Below, in pieces: positions 1-5,075 of a DNA stretch of 5,075 bases; the stretch's first letter is position 1, and every line of letters starts with the position of its first letter. The position numbers and the translations under genes are program-made. The notes under the pieces were generated by a model. It saw nothing but the letters and a program-made list of their open reading frames with translations, had not been told where the DNA came from and did no database searches. This DNA comes from Methanobacteriota archaeon (GTDB lineage: Archaea > Thermoplasmatota > Poseidoniia > MGIII > CG-Epi1), in the NCBI GenBank assembly GCA_014240055.1, contig JAAZXP010000011.1:21978-27052 (forward strand). The letters are read 5' to 3'.

Positions 1-742
1 TACGGCATTCTGGTGGTGCTTGGTAATAATTGTCAGCTTGTGTTAATCGTAATTTCATTAATCCAAACCAAGGTAATTCTCCTCTTGCCATTCCAATTAC
101 TGATTCTGGAGTTACTGGTTGTACTTTATCGCCTTTGATATCGTAGTGAGTTAATTGATCAGGATGAGGATTTCCTGTAGAATCTCCTTTTGTAATATAT
201 CCTGAATTTTCCAAGTCCTTAATGTGAGCTCCACCACCTAATCCTATCTCAGCTAATTCAATTTTAGAACCATAATATATATCTATTTCTGGAATATAAT
301 AATAATCTGTATCACCATCACCATCCATATCTTGAGGTTCTTCTAAAACGTCTACCCAAGCCATTGCTCTATGAATGACTGGAGTAACTGGTTGGCCATT
401 ATGAGTTTCAATACCATTCTTGTAATATACAATAACATCTCCATAATCTCCATACATCTTGTAATTCGTTTTCTTACCTGCTAAATAAGTTACAATATCG
501 CTTTTTTCAGCTTCCTTGACTATTACTAAGTCGCCAGTATCTATTATTCCAAGATGTGAATATCTTGGTTCAGCATACAATGGATTATTGTCATGTTCCA
601 TTGACCCTGATTCTATTACAACCATCGGCGGCCAATTACCGCTATATGCAAACGTTAGCAAAAACACAACAAAAACACAACCTACAGCTATACCTACATC
701 TTTTGCAGTATCACGTAGATTAAATTCGTCGGATTCTGCCAT
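1..742 (-). CDS. Archaeal type I signal peptidase (S26B-like), 3' end cut by window edge
   Basis: This is a membrane-anchored serine protease that removes signal peptides from Sec-exported preproteins on the outer face of the cytoplasmic membrane. I translated it by hand from the ATG at 742; 247 complete codons are visible and the frame runs off the left edge. A short charged N-terminus precedes one membrane segment (about residues 14-33), which would be an N-in signal anchor. The family boxes follow in order: IESGSMEH with nucleophile Ser47, GDVIVYY (101-107), VIHRAMAWV with His124, ITKGDS with Asp187 and a second Asp195, and VIGMARGELPWFGL (215-228). His in place of the bacterial general-base Lys marks the archaeal/ER (Sec11-like) type. 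An insert between His124 and the Asp box carries a DxDGDG loop, described separately. An in-frame TGA directly precedes the ATG, which fixes the start. A weak AGGT (752..755) lies 9 bases upstream and touches the stop of the preceding gene, 11 bases away. Family assignment is secure; a C-terminal membrane segment beyond the edge cannot be excluded. Confidence 0.93.
   Translation of the reverse strand, partial: MAESDEFNLRDTAKDVGIAVGCVFVVFLLTFAYSGNWPPMVVIESGSMEHDNNPLYAEPRYSHLGIIDTGDLVIVKEAEKSDIVTYLAGKKTNYKMYGDYGDVIVYYKNGIETHNGQPVTPVIHRAMAWVDVLEEPQDMDGDGDTDYYYIPEIDIYYGSKIELAEIGLGGGAHIKDLENSGYITKGDSTGNPHPDQLTHYDIKGDKVQPVTPESVIGMARGELPWFGLMKLRLTQADNYYQAPPECR
305..331 (-). other. Calcium-binding-type acidic loop (DxDGDGxxD) inside the signal peptidase
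   Basis: Residues 138-146 of the signal peptidase read DMDGDGDTD. This matches the DxDxDG core of EF-hand, dockerin and thrombospondin type 3 calcium loops. It is followed by a tyrosine run and more acidic residues (Glu152, Asp154). It sits in an insert between the catalytic His and Asp boxes, which would face the outside of the cell. The motif is seen directly; calcium binding is inferred from its similarity to those loops. Confidence 0.6.
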
Positions 743-753
743 TCAGAAAAAAC

Positions 754-1434
754 CTATAATTTAGTGCGTGGTCTCTTTACTTTTTTAACTTTACGGATTT
801 TACGATTACTGTGGCTAGAACGTGAAGAACCAAAATCAGTACCTAAATCATCACCAGAATTTCGAATATTAGAACTTGGAGTATCATCTGTATTATCTGT
901 ATCATCTGATGAATCGTCAGTGGTTCCTGAACCAAAATCCCCTAGTAAATCGTCTAAAGGATCTCCTGAACTTAAATCAGAAGGAGGTGTTGATGTTTCG
1001 GGAGCGACTGGCGTAAAAGCAGGTGCAGGTTCTGGAGCTGCTTCAGGGGCTGCTGCTTTCTTCATTTCTCCACCGCAAGAAGGGCATTTACCCCATTTTT
1101 CTTGGAATTCCTTGCCACATGATTGACATGAAAATGCCGAAGAACTGCTTGATGCCGGAGGCGCTGCAGCGGGAACATTAGTTTGCTCAGACATACTGCC
1201 TTCTTCTTTGTTAACGTAAGGATTGAAATCTCCACCACCTAATAAATCATCTAAATCATCTTGTTTATTGGACGTTTCTGGAGTTGAAACTTTTGAAGCC
1301 TCTGGATTAGATGCTTCTCCTCCCATTTTTTGTCTCATTTCTGAATAAAATGCATCTCTTTCAGCAAACAATTCTTTGGTATCTTCTGAATAATCGAATT
1401 TTTTCTTTTCTTCCTTCTTCTTGAAAAATCCCAT
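754..1434 (-). CDS. Hypothetical zinc-ribbon protein with acidic low-complexity arms and basic tail
   Basis: I do not recognise this 226-residue protein as a named family. It has a lysine-rich N-terminus (residues 4-12) followed by a short, probably helical stretch with alternating charges (13-37). A central CxxC-x10-CxxC zinc ribbon follows (Cys103, Cys106, Cys117, Cys120). On either side lie linkers rich in Pro, Ala, Ser and Glu, each with an LDDLLG motif (61-66 and 160-165). Next comes a strongly acidic Asp/Ser/Thr run (about 171-187), then a basic tail from 211 rich in Lys and Arg. No signal peptide or membrane segment is visible, so it is probably cytoplasmic. The zinc ribbon resembles the small zinc ribbons of many archaeal nucleic-acid or protein-interaction proteins. 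The LDDLLG motifs and basic tail suggest a flexible adaptor that touches a nucleic acid or the ribosome; this is inference. The ATG at 1434 has no good Shine-Dalgarno. It lies 38 bases after pth2 and 11 bases before the signal peptidase gene. Confidence 0.8.
   Translation of the reverse strand: MGFFKKKEEKKKFDYSEDTKELFAERDAFYSEMRQKMGGEASNPEASKVSTPETSNKQDDLDDLLGGGDFNPYVNKEEGSMSEQTNVPAAAPPASSSSSAFSCQSCGKEFQEKWGKCPSCGGEMKKAAAPEAAPEPAPAFTPVAPETSTPPSDLSSGDPLDDLLGDFGSGTTDDSSDDTDNTDDTPSSNIRNSGDDLGTDFGSSRSSHSNRKIRKVKKVKRPRTKL
881..907 (-). repeat. Three tandem 9-base units within the acidic run of the zinc-ribbon gene
   Basis: On the plus strand the units read GTATCATCT, GTATTATCT and GTATCATCT, with one mismatch in the middle copy. 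On the coding strand they encode Asp-Asp-Thr, Asp-Asn-Thr and Asp-Asp-Thr. The unit is a multiple of three, so replication slippage would change the length of the acidic run without breaking the frame. Confidence 0.75.
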
Positions 1435-1454
1435 AATTCTACGATAACCGCCTG

Positions 1455-1463
1455 ATAAATAAA
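1455..1463 (-). promoter_or_regulatory. Possible archaeal TATA box before the zinc-ribbon gene
   Basis: The minus strand reads TTTATTTAT here, inside the 38-base gap after pth2. Its centre lies about 25 bases before the ATG at 1434. That is the distance expected when an archaeal transcript starts at or very near the start codon (leaderless). The gene also lacks a convincing Shine-Dalgarno sequence, which fits. AT-rich DNA produces such strings by chance and no clear BRE was recognised, so this is only a candidate internal promoter. Confidence 0.3.
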
Positions 1464-1472
1464 GAATTGGGT

Positions 1473-1826
1473 TTAGAAAAGAGAGTAAGTTCCAGTAATC
1501 TCATCTACTTGAGATTCTGATGCAGGCCCGACTCCTAAGCAAGTAATTGTACTAGGAGGAACTTCTGTAAGTCCTGCATCTATTACTAAACTGGAAGTTA
1601 AACCAACGTCACGGGCGTGTTGTTGTAATTCTCTAAGAGTGGATTCATTTTGGCATTTGACAACCACTTTCTTCTGACCATCACTAAACCATTTATTGAA
1701 ATTTGAAGAATCTGATTTTTTAGCTTTGAGTGCGCAATTGACTGCTGCATGAGCTACTTGAGCTGCCATTTTTCCCTTAGAAATTCCTAAATCTGTACGA
1801 ACTACAATTACTAACTTATATTCCAA
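1473..1826 (-). CDS. pth2: Peptidyl-tRNA hydrolase, archaeal/eukaryotic type (Pth2)
   Basis: The enzyme cleaves the ester bond between peptide and tRNA in peptidyl-tRNAs that drop off stalled ribosomes, freeing tRNA for reuse in the cytoplasm. At 117 residues it has the normal length for a single-domain Pth2. The family signatures are clear: KLVIVVRTDLGISKGK near the N-terminus with Lys17/Lys19 in the GK region, AAQVAHAA (21-28), KKVVVK (52-57), and DAGLTEVPP (83-91) followed by the Thr-rich strand. It ends in a TG-hydrophobic sequence (111-117) as family members do. One small oddity is Ser92 where PPG is usual. The start is TTG: an in-frame TGA lies 12 bases upstream, no ATG exists before the conserved KLVIVVR strand, and GAGG sits 7 bases before the TTG. 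The start lies 2 bases after the stop of the DUF1616-like gene, so translation is probably coupled. Confidence 0.96.
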   Translation of the reverse strand: MEYKLVIVVRTDLGISKGKMAAQVAHAAVNCALKAKKSDSSNFNKWFSDGQKKVVVKCQNESTLRELQQHARDVGLTSSLVIDAGLTEVPPSTITCLGVGPASESQVDEITGTYSLF

Positions 1827-1828
1827 AA

Positions 1829-2533
1829 CTATTCCTCAGTATCTTTTTCACTATCTGAATCTGGAGACTCATCTTGTGTTACATCTGCAGAAAGACCTTC
1901 GCCTTCTCCTGGCCGATTAAGCATATCGTCCAATTCTGCCATTCGTGAATCTATGTCTGCTAAGTCTGCAAGTAATGTCTTCTCTCTTCTATCATAATAC
2001 TTTTTCATCATTGAACTTCCTGTTTTCTTACGAAGTTCAGCTTCCTTCATCTTCCTCTTGACATTGTCTCGATCATGCTTTAAACCTTGTAATTCTAATA
2101 ATTCGGCTGGAATGTATTTTCCTGCAACTGCTAATTCCGATTCTATACGTAATCCTGGTGCAGCTCGTGCTAAAGATGGATGAATATTGGCCATCCAAGG
2201 ATATGCTCCTCGATACCAACCAGCTCCAAAAAATAATAAAATAATAACAACTAATGAAGTCGTTACAAAAAATGTTTGAAAATACCCTTTATCGCCATCA
2301 GATATACCATCCCATTCAGGAGCATTACCAAGTGCAGGGTTACCTAATACGAATCCAACTAAGATTACTACAGCAATCGACATCGCCATTCCTAAAGTTA
2401 CTCTGTAGAGTGTATCAAACTCTTCATCTAATTCTCCTCTCCTTGGAAACATAGCTTGAATCAAAGTATAACCTGGAAGGAATAAAACAACCACAAGGCC
2501 TGCAATTACTCTAAGTAAACTTAACACTTCCAT
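1829..2533 (-). CDS. DUF1616-like membrane protein with coiled-coil C-terminal extension
   Basis: This is a 234-residue membrane protein of unknown function. Its N-terminal half resembles the archaeal DUF1616 family: a first membrane segment ending in the phrase VLFLPGYTLIQAMFP (about residues 5-30), then an acidic loop, a second segment (46-64) and a third (87-105). The stretch from about 144 to 206 is rich in Lys, Arg, Glu and Leu and looks like an alpha-helical coiled coil. The last 25 residues are an acidic Asp/Glu/Ser tail. With three membrane segments the N- and C-terminal parts lie on opposite sides; the arginine pair after segment 1 (31-32) suggests that loop is cytoplasmic, which would put the tail in the cytoplasm too, but the topology is inferred. 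GGAG (2539..2542) lies 5 bases before the ATG. The gene begins 21 bases after the RaSEA homologue and ends 2 bases before pth2. The DUF1616 match covers only the first segments, so a separate family is possible. Confidence 0.75.
   Translation of the reverse strand: MEVLSLLRVIAGLVVVLFLPGYTLIQAMFPRRGELDEEFDTLYRVTLGMAMSIAVVILVGFVLGNPALGNAPEWDGISDGDKGYFQTFFVTTSLVVIILLFFGAGWYRGAYPWMANIHPSLARAAPGLRIESELAVAGKYIPAELLELQGLKHDRDNVKRKMKEAELRKKTGSSMMKKYYDRREKTLLADLADIDSRMAELDDMLNRPGEGEGLSADVTQDESPDSDSEKDTEE
1834..1837 (-). promoter_or_regulatory. Shine-Dalgarno supporting the TTG start of pth2
   Basis: The minus strand reads GAGG followed by 7 bases and then TTG at 1826. The site lies in the last codons of the upstream membrane-protein gene, so ribosomes ending there would be placed to re-initiate on pth2. 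Confidence 0.65.
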
Positions 2534-2554
2534 TGATACTCCAGATTAGACCTG

Positions 2555-3607
2555 TTAAAAATGTCTACCGCCAGTAAAACCACTGCGATATCCGTGAGGT
2601 TCAGCTCCATTTCTCCTCAATGAAGATTGCTTTGTTAAGAAATCCCAACGAGGCCTGCATTCACAATCCAATCCCATCAGGTTTCCTAGACCTAAACGAT
2701 GATTTTTCAAAGCTTCAAGTATTTTATTATTACAATCATGGCAGTTGTGAGCTCCGCGACGAGTTCCTCCTCCAGTAGGATCAGAGTAGACTCGAACTGG
2801 TAAATCTTCACAGCGTTTCAGAACTTCTACAACAGACCATAACCAAGGTGCTGTCCATTCATTTCTAAACCACATTTTTTCGATAACTGTATTTTTTTGG
2901 ACATTTACGGGATTAATTGATATCTTATCGACGTGAGGCGCAGTATCTATTGCAGATTGAACTGCATCTTCAATTGATTGTTTTTCACTTAGATAAGGTG
3001 GTTTTAACAAAATATAGGCCTTAACTTCAGCACCATTATCTCGTGCAAGTTTACACACTTTCACATAATGAGACCAGCGTAGACGTTTGTTAACTGATTT
3101 ATCTAAAACAACGGGATTTGAAGATTCTAATCCAATTGCAATTTCAAGTTTAGGGGCATTCGTGTATGCAAAGTTTTTAGGATTTACAAATTCAGGCAAG
3201 GATTCAATCAAAACTTTCTCAATTCCCATATCAGACATGTCTGACATTACTTCATCTGCAAATTCAAAAGGAACTTCAGTCGGATCTATAAATGATCCTG
3301 AGGTGTATATCTTAGCATATTTTTTACCTTTCAAAGTCTGTCTAACTTTCTTCCACTGCTCACGGAGCATGTCATCACTAACTCCACCAGGTACTGTATC
3401 GTTGAAGTAACCACACATGGAACATCCTTCCTTGATTGACCAGTAACAACCTCTAGTTCTGAGAATTACAACACCGGCTTCTACGACTTCTCCATCTAAA
3501 ACTTCTTCTTCAACCCATTTTGCTACAGGTTTGTCTAATGGATGGTCACGCGGTATCGACTTAGATTCATTAACAAAATCAGTCAAAGGAACAAAAGCTT
3601 CAGGCAT
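2555..3607 (-). CDS. RaSEA-like radical SAM enzyme for archaeosine synthesis
   Basis: RaSEA works with ArcS on tRNA: ArcS attaches lysine to preQ0 at position 15, and RaSEA cleaves the adduct radically to leave the formamidine of archaeosine. With the start at 3607 the protein has 350 residues. Cys54, Cys62 and Cys65 form the CX7CX2C [4Fe-4S] site in RGCYWSIKEGCSMCGY. Downstream come YTSGSFIDP (about 101-109), ESLPEFV (about 135-141) and IGLESSNP (158-165), all typical of this family's barrel. A second group, Cys289, Cys292, Cys315 and Cys317, near the C-terminus could bind zinc or another metal. I chose the ATG at 3607 because GGAGGTT lies 7 bases before it; a TTG at 3628 would add seven residues but has a poorly spaced site. 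The start overlaps the last 8 bases of the arcS homologue, as expected for partners made together. Oxygen-sensitive chemistry is implied by the cluster. Confidence 0.93.
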   Translation of the reverse strand: MPEAFVPLTDFVNESKSIPRDHPLDKPVAKWVEEEVLDGEVVEAGVVILRTRGCYWSIKEGCSMCGYFNDTVPGGVSDDMLREQWKKVRQTLKGKKYAKIYTSGSFIDPTEVPFEFADEVMSDMSDMGIEKVLIESLPEFVNPKNFAYTNAPKLEIAIGLESSNPVVLDKSVNKRLRWSHYVKVCKLARDNGAEVKAYILLKPPYLSEKQSIEDAVQSAIDTAPHVDKISINPVNVQKNTVIEKMWFRNEWTAPWLWSVVEVLKRCEDLPVRVYSDPTGGGTRRGAHNCHDCNNKILEALKNHRLGLGNLMGLDCECRPRWDFLTKQSSLRRNGAEPHGYRSGFTGGRHF

Positions 3608-5075
3608 GATGTCGAACCTCCACTGCAATTCCTCTATTCATTGAAATCATTTCTTCGGGTGTCATTTTAGCAATACCAACTGCAGTTACTACATCTTTCT
3701 GCTTAATTACAACTTGGTCTCCAATATTCCAGTCACCTTCGTAAGCATTTACACCAACTGCAAATAAATCTCCAACTAACTTGAAAGTTTCTGCAAAAAC
3801 AATTGGACCTCCTTGTTTACTATATTCAATTCCACCACTCATAGTTAAACCAAATCCACCAACAACAGGAGACATTGCTGCCAAATCTCCACATCTTAAT
3901 TTGTAAGGCATTCTACCACTAATTTCTGAATTAATTAAGAAATCTGCATTCTCTCCGTATTGGAAACTTGCCAAACCTTTGGCTTCTCCTTTAGCTCTAT
4001 CTCTAGTATTCAAATGAGGAATGTCTTTCAATGTCATTTTTGCAATGTTTTGAAGAATATCTAGTCCCTCGTATGAAGATGGACGATCAACTCTAGTATT
4101 GACTACATCAATTCCTAATTCTTTAACCAAATCAGTCATGATTTCAGAGGATGAACCTGCATGGACTATGGCTTTGATGTAATGTTTTTTAGGTTCTAAT
4201 TTAGCTAATTGAGCCCTGAGCATTTCAACTTCAGATGCGCTCCAAGCTCCAGTTACTGCAATATCGTAATGAGCTGCAGGATAACAAAATTCTAATTCTC
4301 TAGGAACTAATCCTAGAGGTGAAGTTACTGAGACAATGTGTAATGCTAAATGATTGTCAAGCTCTCTAATTGCATTGTAAAATCTTTTGTGGCTACTGCT
4401 CTTGAAATATGGTTTTCGTGCAGAGCAAGGCAGAATTAGCAATACCATCTCTTTTGCAGGAGGCTCATAATTTGATAATCTATTCTGGAAATCAAGAATT
4501 GCAGGATGGTTCAAACTCAAATCATTTGATCTTATTGTAGAATGAACTCTAGCACCTTTTTCAATTAATAATGATGCTGAATGGTATAATATTTGGGAAA
4601 CTCTAGGATTGTGTAAACTAGTAATTTCTACTAATTCTCTTAATTTTCCATTTGCGATAGCATTTCTAATTTTTAAAATCCAGCGACTTAATTCTGCACG
4701 ATTATGAGAAAATAGGTCATCTATCTGTTCTTTTTGTTTAATCCATTCACCACTATCTAAGACCCAACCAGTTGAACTACGTAATTCAACATTCAAATCA
4801 TCAAAGATATCTACACCTAGATATGCTAAAATTGGCATCTGAGAAGGTTCAACTGCAGGAGCATAGAGTAAACGTGAGTAACCAGCTTCTGTTCTGAAAG
4901 CTGCTGCCATTTCTACTAATTTTTTAGGATTAGTGGAATATGCATTGTCAAAAACTGCAATACTTTTAGATAATTGCAAGTAAGGAGCTTTTTCAGAATC
5001 TAAGCCTAAAGGAGAGGGTGGTAAATCAAAAGTTTTCCCGATTTTAATTGTGCCGGTCGAACTCAAGTCTGGCGA
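3600..5075 (-). CDS. arcS: Archaeosine synthase ArcS (TgtA2-type), 5' end cut by window edge
   Basis: ArcS acts on preQ0 already placed at position 15 of the tRNA D-loop by the ArcTGT enzyme and joins lysine to it; RaSEA then completes archaeosine. There are 491 codons in frame. Numbered from the window edge, a TGT-like domain covers about 1-205 and includes LLYAPAVEP and ILAYLGVDIFDD (about 69-93). The ArcS core follows, with the hallmark PCSARKPY (216-223), SSSH (226-229), and PLGLVPRELE plus YPAAHYD (253-271). A PUA RNA-binding domain forms the C-terminus from about 398. The core motif separates ArcS from ArcTGT. No cysteines precede Cys217, so the TGT-like zinc cluster is absent. The frame is open to the edge. 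A TTG at 5066 could serve as start, but it has no Shine-Dalgarno in the 9 bases shown, and ArcS proteins normally begin a little further upstream, so I treat the gene as truncated. It is the first visible gene of the unit and overlaps the RaSEA gene by 8 bases. Confidence 0.94.
   Translation of the reverse strand, partial: SPDLSSTGTIKIGKTFDLPPSPLGLDSEKAPYLQLSKSIAVFDNAYSTNPKKLVEMAAAFRTEAGYSRLLYAPAVEPSQMPILAYLGVDIFDDLNVELRSSTGWVLDSGEWIKQKEQIDDLFSHNRAELSRWILKIRNAIANGKLRELVEITSLHNPRVSQILYHSASLLIEKGARVHSTIRSNDLSLNHPAILDFQNRLSNYEPPAKEMVLLILPCSARKPYFKSSSHKRFYNAIRELDNHLALHIVSVTSPLGLVPRELEFCYPAAHYDIAVTGAWSASEVEMLRAQLAKLEPKKHYIKAIVHAGSSSEIMTDLVKELGIDVVNTRVDRPSSYEGLDILQNIAKMTLKDIPHLNTRDRAKGEAKGLASFQYGENADFLINSEISGRMPYKLRCGDLAAMSPVVGGFGLTMSGGIEYSKQGGPIVFAETFKLVGDLFAVGVNAYEGDWNIGDQVVIKQKDVVTAVGIAKMTPEEMISMNRGIAVEVRHHA
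3615..3621 (-). promoter_or_regulatory. Strong Shine-Dalgarno that decides the RaSEA start
   Basis: The minus strand reads GGAGGTT, 7 bases before the ATG at 3607. It lies within the last codons of the arcS homologue. This near-perfect site favours the ATG over the TTG at 3628 and supports coupled translation of the two partners. Confidence 0.8.

Noticed and set aside
516..764. 82-codon open frame on the plus strand
   Set aside because: It is antisense to the catalytic N-terminal part of the signal peptidase, whose family motifs are unmistakable.
764..1126. 120-codon open frame on the plus strand
   Set aside because: It lies entirely opposite the zinc-ribbon gene; its Ser/Pro/Ala-rich product mirrors the repetitive Asp/Ser codons of that gene, and it has no recognisable domain.
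2254..2454. 66-codon open frame on the plus strand
   Set aside because: It is antisense to the membrane segments of the DUF1616-like gene; the leucine-rich product is a by-product of that composition.
3087..3410. 107-codon open frame on the plus strand
   Set aside because: It is antisense to conserved radical SAM coding sequence of the RaSEA homologue and shows no domain.
3608..3628. TTG at 3628 as an earlier start for the RaSEA homologue
   Set aside because: Its only upstream purine run (GAGG) is 2 bases away, too close, whereas the ATG at 3607 has GGAGGTT at 7 bases.
5064..5066. TTG at 5066 as the true start of arcS
   Set aside because: The frame stays open to the window edge, no Shine-Dalgarno is visible before it, and ArcS proteins normally have some residues upstream of this point; it cannot be fully excluded.
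1..5075. tRNA genes, CRISPR repeats, insertion sequences, rho-independent style terminators
   Set aside because: I looked on both strands and found no cloverleaf, no spaced direct repeats, no transposase motifs and no hairpin followed by a T-run; nearly all of the sequence is accounted for by six coding regions.

Overview
The window looks like a piece of an AT-rich euryarchaeal chromosome. The archaeal assignment is firm. It has an ArcS-type archaeosine synthase next to a RaSEA-type radical SAM protein (archaeosine occurs only in archaeal tRNA), an archaeal/eukaryotic-type peptidyl-tRNA hydrolase (Pth2), and a signal peptidase with a Ser/His rather than a Ser/Lys active site. A marine Thermoplasmatota relative (Poseidoniia, Marine Group II/III) is my best guess from composition and gene style, but this is inference.

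Layout: all six genes lie on the minus strand and are read from right to left. They are a 5'-truncated arcS homologue (3600..5075), a RaSEA homologue (2555..3607), a DUF1616-like membrane protein with a coiled-coil tail (1829..2533), pth2 (1473..1826), a low-complexity acidic zinc-ribbon protein (754..1434) and a 3'-truncated type I signal peptidase (1..742). Junctions are tight: an 8-base overlap, then gaps of 21, 2, 38 and 11 bases. No terminator-like element or long intergenic stretch is visible, so this reads as one polycistronic unit. The only visible candidate for an internal promoter is a TATA-like element in the 38-base gap before the zinc-ribbon gene. Several genes have Shine-Dalgarno sequences inside the end of the preceding gene, which suggests translational coupling.

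Functional logic: the first two genes form the final two-step branch of archaeosine (G+ at position 15) synthesis on tRNA. ArcS adds lysine to preQ0 and RaSEA cleaves the adduct to the formamidine. Pth2 recycles peptidyl-tRNA. The signal peptidase matures secreted proteins. The DUF1616-like protein and the zinc-ribbon protein between them are unassigned. They are the most novel part of the window and might connect translation with membrane or secretion functions, though operon position is the only argument for that.

No RNA genes, CRISPR arrays, mobile elements or attachment sites were recognised. No gene-free stretch exceeds 38 bases.
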